From the NCBI GenBank assembly GCA_947683625.1, contig CANTUR010001074.1, positions 124,001 to 188,000 of the forward strand: a stretch of 64,000 nt of DNA, given 5' to 3'. Origin of the DNA: Mallotus nudiflorus (taxonomy: Eukaryota; Streptophyta; Magnoliopsida; Malpighiales; Euphorbiaceae). The position numbers and the translations under genes were made by a program. Of the stretch, positions 10,249-22,689 are shown piece after piece. How positions within the stretch are numbered: position 1 is the stretch's first letter; every line of letters begins with the position of its first letter. The notes under the pieces were generated by a model. The model was not told the DNA's origin and searched no databases. It worked only from the letters and a program-made list of their open reading frames with translations.

Positions 10249-12473
10249 TGCAAGCACCCAATTTTGAGATGCAATTATGCACGCGTACGATGAAAGCCCC
10301 TATGATGAAAATCTAATCAAGAATTGATCTCTGGTGTTGAGTTTCACAATTTAAAGGACTAAATTGCTACATTTTAAGCATTTAATGGCAAAATTGGTTT
10401 TTTAGGGATTTGATTGAAAAAATAAGAAACTTATGAGGACCTTTTTTGTATTTTAATTTAAAAAAATGATGATCAACCAGAATTTAATGCTAACCGACAT
10501 TACGTAATGCCAGTCAACATTAAACAATACCAATCAACATTGTAAAATGAAAATTAGCATTCCAGAGTGTCGATTTTCGCTAAAAATTGATTTTTTTCAT
10601 CATTTTTTAATTTTCTCATTAGTCCAGGACACCATGTGTCCCTACGTGTATGAATCTTTGATTTTTTTCAAAATAATATCACCATCTTATTATCTTGATT
10701 TTGAAAGTTCAAAAATAAAAATCCAACGCAATTTCCCTACATGATCGCAGGAGTTGGAGGTTATTAGGCCAAGCTTTAAAAGCCAGAAGGAAGTGAGGTG
10801 AAAAAAGAGAGGAGACCCTAGAGAAGCAAAGGCTGTGAAAGAAAAAAAAAACCATAGTTATTTTCTTTACTGTGCAGAAAGCCACATACCTTAGCTTTTC
10901 ATTTTTTCATTTTCAAAACCTTCAGGAAATCAACAAAAATACGTGCTTTGCTTTTAAAGTTCAAAAAATCAAGAAAAAAAAACAACAGAGTCAATCTTAA
11001 AATGGTGACAATCCCAATCTAAGGGGCATTCAAATGGCATTTGCATAGCATCTCTTATTCTTTTTCTTTTTTTATTTTGATTTTATTTCTTTGTTTTATT
11101 TATTGATTGAGTCATTACTGATTAATTTTTTATTGTGTTTTTTTGTTTTGATTAGTGTTCTATAGTGCTCTGGATGTGAGGTTGGTGATGCGAGATTTTG
11201 GTAGTATTAAAGAATCCATGGGATGCGATGTACTAAATTTTATAAAATCCCTATATAATTTACGTTTAATTATTTTCTGTAGTATTTTGTTCATTGCTTT
11301 CACTAGGTTGTTGTTAATTTGCTTTAATTTTGTACATTGTAATTTGTAATAGCCCCAATAGAGGGAAATTAGTAGAATTTTAATTCACTGCACTAAAAAT
11401 TGATTAGTAATATAGGCTCAATTTGGTAAAATTCAATTAAAATCAATGATAACAGTAGATTAATTTTAGAGTTACATGAAATTGAATTAGGGTTTCTTAG
11501 AAAAATCACGTAAATTGTTGTTTTGATTAATTTTTTGGTATGCTTGTTGAATTGTGTTTTATTTTTTGTTCTCATGCCTTTTGGGCCCTAAGCCCACGAT
11601 AGGATCAACTTATTTAATAAATAAGCTCAAAAATAGTTTTTAGGTTTTAATTAATATAAAATTAATTTAGGCCCATTTAGGTTAATTAGATTGAGTCTCA
11701 CTTTTAATTAATAAAATTAACTTAGACTTTAGTCTAGTCCACTAATGTATTTTTATTTCTTTTTAAAATTAATTAGACCTTAGGCCCATTTCTAGTTAAT
11801 TGAAATTAATTTAGATTTAGCTCAGCCCATTAATTTCATTTCTTTTAAAATAAATAAACTTACGCTCCATTTTTATTTGAGTTAAAATTAAGTTAGACTT
11901 AGGCCTATTTAATAATCTAATTTCTTCTTTAAAATTTATAGACAATAGGCCCATTTCCTTAGTTAAATTAAAAAAAAAAAGTAGATTTAGGCTCACTAAT
12001 TTAATTAAATGTAGACCCATCTTTAGTCCACTTGTAAATAAAATATGTAGAATTAGCTAACTTTAATTAATAAAATTAATCTAGTCTACACATAAGGACG
12101 CTACCTTTTGTATGCATTTTTACATGTAATTTTATGACTTGTTGCCTTTAGGTTAAATGGATGTTTAATTAGGATTTAAATAAAATTGCATGTAATTAAA
12201 GAATAAGATAGTAATTCATAAAATCATTCTAAATAAATACGAGACTAAGAGAAGTTAGTATTCCATTCCCAAAATCTCCTGGTTGTGGTGCTAGCTTTCT
12301 TTTAGAGAATTGAGTACCGCCATTTTGCTTTGTCCCAATTATTACCCTATGTGGTAAATCATCATCTCCATGCTATGTCTTTGTGATATAGTAGTGTGTT
12401 CCTTACGGCCCTAAGCCCAAACAGTGTCACGATTGCTAAAATTTTAGGCACACGCTAAACCCCGCCGTCTACA
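10249..12473 (+). repeat. Element B 3' LTR
   Basis: It starts tgcaagcacccaatttt and ends ccgtctaca, matching 1170-3437 along its length. It is followed directly by the target duplication cattg. Confidence 0.93.
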
Positions 12474-12478
12474 CATTG
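12474..12478. repeat. Target site duplication of element B, right copy (cattg)
   Basis: Exact match to 1165-1169. Confidence 0.93.
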
Positions 12479-14045
12479 CCACCATGATTCAACTCGAGTC
12501 ATGGGGCAATGAAGATAGGTATTATCTATTAGTGATATGCACTAGGTCAATCATGTAAGACCATATTTTGACTTTATCATTTTATTTAATAAAGAGGCAT
12601 TTTTCATTATCATTTTATGTTATGATAATTACTTTCATAGTCAATTCTTACTAAGGTCATCAAGCATGTGACTTGGTAGTAAAACCTTTAGATTAAACAT
12701 GAGTTCTATTCAAATTATCCCTAGTCATAACAATGTATTATGGCTAGTGTGGTGTTGATTAATGATTATGTTTTATTAATCATGAATATGTGATATTAAG
12801 TTAACTCATAGGTACTTATTTGAGAAATAAAGTGTTGGATTGACCCATCATGAGAATACAACATAGATAATTGTCATAAGTAATTCTCATCATAGTAATA
12901 TTGGCTTAGTCCTCTAACCTTGAAATCACTATGGATTTCTACATAACTGTTTTATTTTTTGACATAATCTTACATTATCTTTAACCAGATAATGAAATAG
13001 GTTGTTATTCGGTATAAAATGAGCTATGTGAGAGATGTGAGTGATTGAGAAGGAATTTGTCTCTCATTTAATATGAGTAAGATATCTATGGGCCCCTTGA
13101 TAAGATAGACTGAGGAAAATGCAAAGCCATGCTAAAGTAAATTGATAAAGAGTTATCATTCTCTATCTAATTAGAATCAAGAAATTATATAATTGAATTC
13201 TATAAGGATGACATAATCTAAGCCTTATATTTAATTAAGATAACATGTGACAAAGGGACTAGAATATTCACTGTATATTAGGTTACGTCGGATTATTGAC
13301 TTCACATTACTTGGGTAGTCATAATATCTTGCTAGAGGCCACTGATGACTTGTAGGCCTAAATAGAGACTTAAGGCCCACTACCAACATCATGTGAACCT
13401 ACAGGGTCACACACTTTGAACAAGCCCAAAACAAATATGGGTTTAACAAGCCCAAATGAGCTCTGTGGAAATAAATAAATAAAATATTTATTTATTTATT
13501 TAAGGTAAAGGTTATCTTAAATAAATAGAATATTATTTCTAATTTAATTTTAAATAAAATCAGAATAAGAATAAGTGAGAAATTACCAAAAGGTTGTTTT
13601 GGCAAGTGAAACCCCAATTTAAATGTCTATAAATATGTTATATTCTCTAGGGTTTTATAAACTCTCATTATTTTGCCACCAAATTCATTTTCACTCTTTT
13701 AGAAAACAAAACATAAAGTTCCTTTTAATTCTTGATTTGTGAGAAATCAAAAAAAAGGTGCTAGCACACAAATATTCATTTTCAAAATCAAGGGATGTTT
13801 GTGTGGACACTTATGGAGGACAGATTCTTTTGGAGACGTCTCAAATTCAAACTGCTGAATTAAAAGCTTGAGGTAGGGTGTCACCAGAGTGAACCTTCTC
13901 TCTTCTTTCCAGATTTCTTGCCTCTTCTATGTTTGTGGTAAGAAAATGAAAAACCTAGATTTAATAAATTAATTGAATTACTTAGATCCAGGTTTAGGTT
14001 TATGATTCAAATTTTATTTTTTTTGCTACATATGGAAACTCAACA
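12479..14045 (+). other. Element A leader, part 2: segment with no counterpart in B, possible solo LTR
   Basis: The shared A/B leader sequence only resumes near 14050, so about 1.5 kb here is extra. It opens with an imperfect inverted repeat, attgccaccatga / tcatggggcaat (12475-12510). Near its end come a TATA box (tctataaatatgtt, about 13626-13640) and a stretch like an LTR R/U5 region with ctctcttctttccag. This could be a solo LTR of another element, but I could not find matching TG...CA ends with a target duplication. Confidence 0.4.
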
Positions 14046-15177
14046 TTATCACCTTTAGTCTTTACTCGTGCATTCACTAAACTCATTTGACCAGAGTCTG
14101 TAACCCAAGTCCTAAAGGGGGGCAACCGAGTTATCAAAAGAATGCTAAACTTGCTTACCAGACTCTATAACCCTAGTCATATGGGGGAATTCTCACTAAA
14201 GGAACCCTTAGCCTTTCATCTTAACTCAACTCATATAGATAAGCCAGTAGTAACATCCACTAGGATTCCACCAAGTTGTGCATGCTATCTTTGTCCTAAC
14301 ATTGTTCATTTGACCTAATATTCATAAATGACATGATTCTCCTAGTGTTTATCACTGAATGAAGTCATAATGTCAATTTTCATAGAATGTTTATGCTTAA
14401 ACCCATATGATTCTCATCTACTTCATGCAAGCAATGAGGGATGAAAGAATCATTTACCTCAGCTTGAATAGTCTATGCTAACTAACAAAATAATGACATC
14501 CCTCGATGATGGAACCTATGAGATGTTGTCCATTTATTTTTATCATATCAAATGAATGGGTTAGGAATTCAACTAGATTATGGACCTTTATGTCAACAAA
14601 ATCAAACTATAAACTATCGAATGATACTTTCATGACTCCTGGTAAGCATATCGAATATCGATACGGGGCAAGAACTCAGACCCCCTTTTGATTGACCTTG
14701 GCCCTATGCATATGAGTGCATACAGGCTCTGGACATCAATTAATCACCACATTGGCATCATGTGATTTCCTCAAGTATGTGTTGGTATCATTCCTTAGTT
14801 TACCCTTTAGTTCTAATCCATATAAATCAAAATAGCCTAGTTCTAAGAGCAGAATAATAGTCCCCCGATGACTATAAGTTCAAAACCCACCTAGGAAAGA
14901 AACTGAATGACCTCGTGGAGAAATAAGGTTGGAAGCAAGAGCTTGCTTGTGATTGGTTTGTTCACTATGCATGAAATACTAACCAACTCTCAAGATTAAT
15001 CATACATACATAACATACATGTAGATAGCATGAACTAGCCACTATTTCTTACAGCAATGATCATCTTTCATTATAGGGTTTTGCATCTAATCCATGCATA
15101 CATGCTCACCCTTTTCTTTTGCAGGCACACGTCATGCATCATTCATTTAGGTAACCTTAATAAATATATAAGAATAT
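14046..15177 (+). other. Element A leader, part 3
   Basis: Similar to the leader of B (14090-14290 against about 3650-3850), including a tandem phrase 'gtaaccc(a)agt...aaaggggg'. It ends with a pyrimidine tract and cttttgcag (15115-15123), a possible 3' splice site before gag. The short ORFs in it show no domain. Confidence 0.6.
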
Positions 15178-16660
15178 AACATTCAAACATAAGTGACCAA
15201 GAAGATACCTCCTATCAACAATTTGAAGACAGACTAAAAGAGGGGATCCAAAAATTACTCACTGATGGTACCATAGCCAAAATCCTCCAAGCCCAAATCA
15301 AGGCCAAAAAAAACCAAAGATGGGAATAATACACCACTAAATGAAGCTTTTGAATCTATTCACCCCAGGGTAGATAAAGCAAAGGATATTCCATGCACTC
15401 TAGTTCAAGCTGATTATGATAATGACTACTATCAAGATCTCAAAAATGCACCAAAATTTGTAAAACTTACTAATATAACCAAGCCTGAATTGGCAAAGGA
15501 GGTTAAATTATTGGCTAATATAATGGCTCAATTGAAATTCACCTTCAAAGATAAAGGAACCCATGGCTCCAAAAGCTTCACTGACTTGGCATTGTTCAAA
15601 GTTGAACCACTTCTAGATGATTTTAAACTACCAAACTTTACTAAGTTCGACAAAATGGGGACCTAAGGGTCAATCTAAGGCAACATGCTACCTTCATGGC
15701 TACTACGAAGCTTACAAAATCTTAAATTGTTTGATTTTTCTTCACATCACTAGAGGAAGAACTGAGAGCATGGTTTTCAGGATGAAATTCAAAGTGATTG
15801 GCTACTTTTAACTCAAAGTTCATCAGGCAGTATAAGTACAACACTTAGCTAGATATCACTCGTAGAGATCTTGAGATGATAAGATAGAAACTCGATGAAG
15901 CTTTCTTTGTTTATATTACAAGATGGTGGGGAAAGGCAGTCAAAATGAGAAATCATCCTCCTGAAGATGAACAAATAGAGCTGATAATCAAAGGGCCATT
16001 ACCACATTTCAGAAAATAGATGGTTTTTTCTCATTATCTTTACTTCAGAGCTCTCCATCAATCTAGAATCATAATTGAAAATAAGGAACCTAAAAACACC
16101 TTCCGCTACAATACCCAATCAAACATCCAAAACACCTTTACTTGAGCCATAGAAATAAACCTAATCCAACCTAACACTCAAAATCCACCATTTGTTAATG
16201 CCATTAGACCACCGAGAAAGTTCTCAAGCTTCAACCTCCTAATATCTAAAGTATTCCAAAAACTTCAATAAAAGAACCTCTTACAGCCACAAGAGCCCAA
16301 GCCTCTTCCAAACCCATTACCCCCTTATATTGACCAAAACATGTTCTGCTACTTTCACCAAATTCCTGGTCACACCACTAATGCATGTTGAACCCTTAAG
16401 AATGCAATCCAAGACCTCATTGACTCTAGGAAAATTGACAACACAGAAAAATAACCCAGCATCAAGACTAATCCTCTCTCAAACTATCAAAATATGCCTC
16501 CACCAACCATTAGCATGATTTCCTACAATTTACCAAAAAACCTTATCGAGCAATCAATCGAAGCCATCCAAGAAACCCAAGATAAACTCTTGAGCCTCAT
16601 TCTTGAACCTCATGACTTTAACAAAGATGAATAATGTCCTTCTGCCATTGAATACATTTT
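15178..16660 (+). pseudogene. gag: Element A gag, heavily degenerate
   Basis: Fragments of the particle protein appear in all three frames. An N-terminal piece (15187-15330) has FEDRLKEGIQKLLTDGTIAK. The start of the gag core is at 15590-15660 (LDDFKLPNFTKFDKMG). A zinc-knuckle remnant with its following text lies at 16320-16450, where MFCYFHQIPGHTTNAC gives the CX2C-like HX4C pattern with one Cys changed. The next piece (NYQNMPPPTISMI, about 16480-16520) matches element B at about 5660-5710. Frames shift repeatedly, so the gene is dead. Confidence 0.7.
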
Positions 16661-17252
16661 GATGCCCTAGAAATTCCTCCCCTACTTAATGATGCAAAAA
16701 AGAGCCAGGGATACAGCTCTCCCTATGAATGGTGAAGTGATTAATTGCCCCTACTCATAAGAAGTAGACACAGGCAATGGCCATGGAGTATAGGATTTAT
16801 TGGTCCAAACATTTGGGAAGTTCAACTATAAAATCAAGTACATAGCACCTCCTACTACCCTAGCACCTCCTACTACCCACACCCACTTAAAAGACATAGT
16901 ACCCTTAGGATAAGGAGGAGAATTTGACAACGAAGATGGGGTGGATAGTACTATTCAACTTCAGAACCTGCAGGTCATGGGGATCGATGTTTGGTATGAC
17001 TCTGATGATCCTAAAATCATTGTCTAAAACCAGAATAGCAACATAAAAGTAAAAAAGCAAGCAGTTAAAAAGGCCTCACTAGCAATCAACCATATGACTC
17101 GCAGCTGGTGAGTATATCAAACCCTTGAGAAAGAAAAAGATCCCCCTAAAGGAAAAAAGGTGACAAGTGATTAAGCTCCAATCAAAGAGGAAGACACTAT
17201 CCTCAAATAACTTAAGAAGACTCAGGCACAAGCTAATATCTAGGACCTACTA
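16661..17252 (+). pseudogene. Element A gag-protease linker
   Basis: An interrupted acidic, Ser/Asp-rich frame reads up to the protease (VDSTIQLQNLQVMGIDVWYD at about 16940-17000). An 18-bp tandem duplication of tagcacctcctactaccc lies at 16845-16880. Several stops sit at positions where Gln or Trp is expected. Confidence 0.6.
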
Positions 17253-17840
17253 ATGGCCTTCAAGAAGCATAAGGATGCCCTAGTCAAGGCATTAGATAAG
17301 GCAAACATCGCCATTGATGCCTCACCCTGTGAGATGATAGCCTCTCTAATAAAAGCTCCCTCTAATGCAATCACCTTTTTGGACGAAGATTTACCCCTCG
17401 AGGGAAGGGTGCATAATCATCCTTTTTTCATACAAGTAATTGTAAAGTCCAAAAAGACTTTATACGTTATGGTGGATGATGGATCTACTATTAATATTTG
17501 CCCCCCGAGGTTGCTACATAAGTTTAGGATGAATACTGAAAACCTGGAAGAATTCAATGTGGTCATACGAGCCTATAATGATTCAAAAATGCCAGTCATA
17601 AGGACTTTCAAAGTAGGAGTTATAATGGGTGATATTGAATCAGTAAAAGAATTTACCATCCTGGACATCCCTCCAACTTTAACCATGCTACTAGGAAGAC
17701 CTTGGTTCCACCCACTAGGGGGCATACCCTCCACTGTGCATCAGAAGATCAAGTTCCCTCTAAATGGAAAGGTCGTTACCATCCTTGCTAAAATAAATAA
17801 CATTATTTTCTATTTGAATGTGGTCCCACCAGGATTTTAG
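17253..17840 (+). CDS. pro: Element A aspartic protease region
   Basis: The retropepsin would cut the Gag-Pol polyprotein inside the particle. This is the longest clean piece of A: 195 codons. The active-site turn is VMVDDGSTINI (residues about 73-83), a D-x-G-S/T motif with the catalytic Asp present. The C-terminal flap-side motif MLLGRPWFHPLGGIPSTVHQ is typical of Tat-lineage proteases and is followed by KIKFPLNGKVVTI. The Met at 17253 need not be a true start; the protein is normally part of a longer polyprotein, and the upstream frame is broken. Confidence 0.8.
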   Translation: MAFKKHKDALVKALDKANIAIDASPCEMIASLIKAPSNAITFLDEDLPLEGRVHNHPFFIQVIVKSKKTLYVMVDDGSTINICPPRLLHKFRMNTENLEEFNVVIRAYNDSKMPVIRTFKVGVIMGDIESVKEFTILDIPPTLTMLLGRPWFHPLGGIPSTVHQKIKFPLNGKVVTILAKINNIIFYLNVVPPGF

Positions 17841-18480
17841 GTTTCTGTAATCAATAACAATCATGTTAATCCCAAAGTTGTTGCTATGATGAAGAAGATG
17901 CAATATCTACCTAGAATAGGATTAGGAGGAAGGAACATTAGGGCCACAGAATTCCCTAACTTCTAAGGACTAACTAACAGATACAGTCTAGGGTTTAATC
18001 CTAAAAAGGACACTGGAGCTAAGAAGTTAATTTCTTTTGTGGTTGAAATCTTAACCCAAGTCTACCAAGGACAAGCTGAGAAATGGGTAAGCAACAGGAT
18101 CGAGAAACTAGGGTTTGAGACCTTTAATGACACCCTCAAAGGAAAGCACTGACTAGATATAGTCACTGAGACTGACATCAATGAGCTGATGAAAAATCTA
18201 AAGCTAGAGTCTGAGAGTGAGACTATCAATTATGCTTAAGCTACTGTCATCCTCAAGTCAAGCATTAATGACATCCTATTTGAAGACATTATTGATGATG
18301 ATCTTTATACATTCTCTTTGTTTGAAACTAATAATGTAATGAACTTTAAAGTTAATATAATGAATCTGAACCATACATTCTGCATATTTTGAAAGATGTT
18401 ACCCCTGAAGAGAGGAGAGAAATTGAAAAAATATTCAAAAGTATTTACCTAGATGTACAACGATATGCTTAATATTGATA
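17841..18480 (+). pseudogene. Element A protease-RT linker with G-patch-like motif
   Basis: After the stop that ends the protease frame, the same frame continues with MMKKMQYLPRIGLGGRNI, like the 'MKKM-x-F-x-PG-x-GLG' G-patch-like motif found after protease in many Tat/Ogre elements. An acidic linker follows (INDILFEDIIDDDLYTF, about 18265-18315), then the EERREIEKIF segment that usually leads into RT. Stops and frameshifts interrupt it. Confidence 0.65.
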
Positions 18481-19200
18481 AAGACATTACTCAATACTTA
18501 ATCCTCACCAAAAATAACTGCAAATTAGTAAAGCAAAAACTAAAAAGGCTCATACTAGAATGAGCCCAACTAATGAAAAAAGACATCAAGAAGCAAATTA
18601 AGGCAAAATTCCTAAAGATATTAGACTATCCAAAATTGTTAGCAAATGTGGTGCTAGTACCAAAGAAAGATAGAAAGGTTAGGATATGCATCAACTACAA
18701 AGATCTAAACAAGGCTTGCCTAAAAGATGATTTCCCACTACCTCACATAGACATATTGGTTGACAGTGCCACCACATATGCAATGTACTCCTTTATGGAT
18801 GGATTCTCTGGGTACAATCATATCCTAATAGCCATCAATGATAAAGAAAAGACAACTTTCAACACTTATTGCTACAGAGTAATGCCCTTCAGTTTAAAGA
18901 ATATGGGAGTAACTTACAAGAGAATGGCAACTGTAATGTTCCATGATATAATACACAAAGAAGTGGAAGTGTACATCGGTGATATGATAGTTAATTCAAA
19001 GACCAGGGAAGAATACCCATCCAATCTTAAAAAGTTCCTCAAAAAAGTAAAAAAGTACAGTCTCAGGCTTAATCCAAAGAAATGCATATTTAGGGTCACT
19101 TTAGGAAAAATGTTAGGGTATGTTGTTAGTTAGAATGGGATTAAAATGGATCCAGACAAAGCAAAAGCAATCAAATAGATGCCAATGCCAAAATAGAAAA
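18481..19200 (+). pseudogene. pol: Element A reverse transcriptase, active site altered
   Basis: RT copies the element RNA into DNA. The open piece 18573-19133 covers most of the palm and fingers: VPKKDRKVRICINYKDLNKA, the first catalytic Asp in SFMDGFSGYNHI, and YRVMPFSLKNMGVTYKRM. The YxDD box is VYIGDMIV, so the first Asp of the pair is Gly (GAT to GGT); this alone should abolish polymerisation. A stop just after MLGYVVS breaks the frame. Upstream, stops separate it from the linker. Confidence 0.88.
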
Positions 19201-19800
19201 AGAAATCAAAGGGTTTCTAGGGAAACTATAATTCATTAATAGATTCATCCCCAAGTTGATAGTTATGTGTGAACCAATCTTCAACTACACAAAAAAGATT
19301 AGCCAATTGAGTGGAACGAGCAATGTCAGTTAGTATTCAACGAGATTAGAAACTACCTAACTAACCCATCGATTTTGAAACCACCTAAACCAGGGATATC
19401 TTTAACCCTATATTTGGTTATCAAATATAGGGTTAGCCCAAGAGGGAAAGCAAGAGGGAGAACAATGTTAGCCTAAGAGGGAGAAATAAAAATAGAACAC
19501 GCAGTCTACTACTTAAGTAAGAAGATGTTACCGTATGAGGAAAAATACAGCCAAGTCGAGTAGATATACCTTGCAAAGGTATGGCCAATAAAGAAATTCA
19601 AACATTTTTTTCAGTCCTATAGAATTCAGGCTGTGTCTAAAATCGATCCAATGAAGTACCTCTATGAAGCTCCCTTACTGGTAGGAAAACATGCCAAGTG
19701 GCTCATGTCATTAATAGAATTGGATGTGTAATACCTTACTAAGAAGGCAATAAAGGGACGAGCAGTAGTTGAATTTCTAGCTCTCAACCCCATTCCAAAC
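19201..19800 (+). pseudogene. pol: Element A Ty3-type RNase H
   Basis: The standard retroviral-type RNase H that follows RT is readable with several stops: an IEHAVYYLSKKMLPYEEKYS string (about 19490-19555), then KFKHFFQSYRIQAVSKIDPM and VGKHAKWLMSLIELDV. The N-terminal part is scrambled by a local duplication around 'tatttggttatcaaatatagggttagccca' (about 19410-19480), with 'caagagggag'/'taagagggag' repeated. Not functional. Confidence 0.75.
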
Positions 19801-19861
19801 TTAGAAGAAATCTAACTAAACTTCTTGGATGACTTCAGTTCAGCCATCAAGAGGATGGCGA

Positions 19862-20380
19862 ATGTATTTTGACGGAGCAGTTAATTAGTTCGGCATAGGA
19901 GTCGGTGTCATATTACAATCTCTAGAAGGCACTGTGGTACTAATTACCAAAAAACTCAAGTTCAAAGTCATAAATAATAAAGTAGAATATGAGGCATGTG
20001 CACTCAAAATAAAAGTACTAATAGCCCTGAATGTTATACAAGTAGAGATCTTCAAAGATTCCATGCTAGTAATCAATCATGCCACATAGGAGTGGCAATT
20101 AAAAGAGCAACACTTAAAACCTTACCTAGATCACTTGAAGTTACTCACCATGTCCTTCCAAAAATGCATATTCATTCATCTCCCCAGGAACCATAATCAA
20201 ATGGTAGATGCACTTGCTTTCCTGGCTTTAGTATGCGAAGGACCATCCAAAATGCCCATAAATCCTTTAATCCTACTCAAACCAGGACAACCCTATTATA
20301 AGAACTACAGAATAGTAAAGATAGAAATAATTGAAAAACCCTGGTTCTACAATATCCAGAGATATCTGAAGGGATAGGCC
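19862..20380 (+). pseudogene. pol: Element A archaeal-type RNase H (second RNase H)
   Basis: A second RNase H after the first is the hallmark of the Tat lineage. In one frame, through two in-frame TAG codons (about 19886 and 20087), I read MYFDGAVN, NNKVEYEACALKIKV, VEIFKDSMLVINHA and RNHNQMVDALAFLALV. The Asp, Glu, Asp and final Asp of the catalytic set all seem present, although the RT and integrase around it have lost theirs. The frame then runs on to 20377. Confidence 0.82.
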
Positions 20381-21586
20381 TATCCCGATCAAGAAAGTGA
20401 AAAAGATAAGGCAGTCATCCAACAATTAGCATTAAAATTCACATCACACCAGGGTGTGTTATATAGAAGAGCTTCAAATGGGTTACAACTCCAATGTCTA
20501 GATGAAACTAAAGCTACAAAAATAATAAAAGAAGTACACAAAGGTGTTTATAGTCCATACATGAATGGAGCAATCCTAGCTAAGAAGTTAATCAAACAAA
20601 GGTTCTTTTGAATGACGATGATGGAAAACTATATCAAATTTGTGAGGGAATGCCATAAGTTTCAAATCCATGAGAATTTCAGCCACCTTCCCCCAATAAA
20701 ATTACACTACATCTCCTCTCCATGGCCCTTCTCAGCATAGGGATTAGACATAATTGGGGAAATCCATCTAACAGCCTCAAATAGACATAGGTTCATCTTA
20801 GTAGTAGTGGATTACTTCACAAAGTGGGTCGAAGCAAAATCATTCACAAAGATAGGAGCTAAGCAAGTGGCTAAGTTCATCAAAAGAAATTTATTTTGTT
20901 GATATGGGATCCCCCATCACATCATCTTTGACAACGGTGTTTAATTCCAAGGGGACGTTAAAAAACTACTAAGGAATTATAAAGTGGAACATCACAAATC
21001 TTCTCCTTACCAACCACAAGCAAATAAGGCCATCAAAGCTACAAACAAGAACATCAAGAAGATTTTATCAAAGATGGCTCAGACTTATCAAGATTAGGCA
21101 AATAGATTATCATATGCCTTATATGGATAATGAACAATAATCAGAACTTCAACCAGAGCAACTCCTTTCTCACTAGTATACGGGTCAGAAATAGTAGTTC
21201 CAGTTGAAATAGAAATCAAGTCTTTGTAAGTAGCAATTGAATCTAAATTACTAGAAGTACAATGGGCTCAACAGAGGCATGATAATCTCACTCTCTTAGA
21301 TAGTCAAAGGCTTAAGGCTTTATACACCACACAGTTGTATCAGGCTCAACTAGCTAAACCCTTCAATAGAAAGGTGAAACACAAAAGTGTAAAGGCAGGA
21401 GACTAGGTGCTAAAGCAAGCAATACAGAACGTTCCAGACCCTAGAAGGAAATTCATACCAAACTGGGAAGGCCCGTACTTGGTCAAACATGTCTTATCAA
21501 AAGGAGCAATCAAGCTAATGGATTCTAAAGGCAATGAATTATGTGAACCTATCAATACAAACCACCTAAAGAAGTACTACATCTAG
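20381..21586 (+). pseudogene. pol: Element A integrase, catalytic Glu and zinc finger altered
   Basis: Integrase inserts the DNA copy. The N-terminal zinc region keeps VHKG and CHKFQ, but the usual Cys of H-x-G-x-C and the second Cys of C-x2-C are gone. Core: first Asp in GLDIIGEI, second in IIFDNGV; the third residue, Glu in the usual 'NGxxEAxNK' motif, is Lys here (NKAIKATNK, about 21020-21045). The C-terminal part reads WEGPYLVKHVLSKGAIKL and ends LKKYYI at a TAG (21584-21586). TAG or TAA stand where Trp or Gln is conserved (for example before GLDIIG and after DNGV). Confidence 0.85.
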
Positions 21587-22300
21587 AAAAAAAAACTTGC
21601 TGAGTTGAAAACATAAAAATAGCTACTTAAGTAAAAATTAGGGACTTCCCGCTAGGTTGAAAACCCTACATAGGAAACCTAGGCAAAAATTAGGGAAAGA
21701 GAGAAAATTTTAATGAGAACATGAGAAGGCTAGTTAGGAACAGGGGTATGCTTAAGTTTGAAATTTGTATAAATGAACCTATGCTTTTTGTAAATGATTT
21801 TAGTGAAATGAGAATGATTTCAGTGAAATAATAATGATTGTTAATTTATGCGAAATGTCTTTGAAAAGTGCAACACATTTTATCATCATGAATTGCATCA
21901 AACATGCTTTGCATTTTCTTTTATTACATAACCACAATTTTTGCTATTTTCTTTCAACTCTATCCTTGAGATTAACCACTATCGTTAAAACCTCTAAAAA
22001 AAAGCTCAGCTAGGTATGAAGAGCTGCAAAAAGAGACACCCTAGGAAAAAGAGGAAAAAAAAACCCAGCTAAGTACGAAAAGCTCCAAAAGGAGATGCCT
22101 TAGGCAAAAGAGGGAAAAATAAAAAAGGTAGACAACATCACCAGGCATAGCAATGGCATATAGCAATAAGCATATACACTATAGACATCATTATACATGT
22201 ATCATATAGCACATATGGGACAAATGCCTATATACAACACCAAGAGTCCATGACCTTAGGAAAATAATACAACAAAGCAACTACAAGACAAAAGGCCGTA
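21587..22300 (+). other. Element A spacer after pol, with short tandem duplications
   Basis: The text 'agctaggt...gaaaa...ccctaggcaaaa' occurs in diverged copies at about 21645-21690, 22003-22060 and 22063-22120; the last two are about 60 bp apart. No coding signal. Confidence 0.55.
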
Positions 22301-22689
22301 CACCTAGCCCCTAAAACAACTACATCAGTCGTGGTTGCCATTAGAAGTAAGCATCAATCCTGCTCAAGCATCCTTATCATCTTATTCAGGCTCCTCATCA
22401 TTCATTATGAAGGATGTTAGCCGTGACTCCAGCTCACCAATATGATTATGATAAGTTGTGCACTCCCACTCGCACTGGTAGCAAGCATGGAGATGTTCAG
22501 CTAGTATTGCATGAAAATTGCATATCAAACACACAGACATAAAACATGTGCATAAATAAATAGGTATAATAAAGAAGGCAAACCCTTTAATTACTCATAA
22601 ACTTTGTAAAGTGTTAATGTGCACTCCCTGCAACAATATACCAATACTAGCCAGAAGAGACAAGGATCTATTAAAAATAAGCAAATAAG

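Larger units (their letters stand above)
1170..12473 (+). mobile_element. Element B: gag-only, non-autonomous Tat-like LTR retrotransposon nested in A
   Basis: The element is 11.3 kb and is bounded by two LTRs of about 2.2 kb and a perfect 5-bp target duplication. The internal region (3438-10248) has a primer site, a leader similar to that of A, a broken gag, the gag-protease linker, an antisense spliced gene, three tandem-repeat arrays and a polypurine tract. I see no protease, RT, RNase H or integrase in any frame. It would have needed enzymes from a relative; an A-like element is the obvious candidate. In one 70-base LTR stretch (from 2141 against the 3' copy) there are 7 differences, 6 of them transitions. 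Confidence 0.92.

Noticed and set aside
9951..10274. 107-codon minus-strand ORF at the end of the internal region of element B
   Set aside because: It overlaps the polypurine tract and LTR start and shows no domain or splice context.
12833..14044. Candidate solo LTR running from tgttggatt to ctcaaca
   Set aside because: The flanking pentamers do not match, so the boundaries are unsupported.
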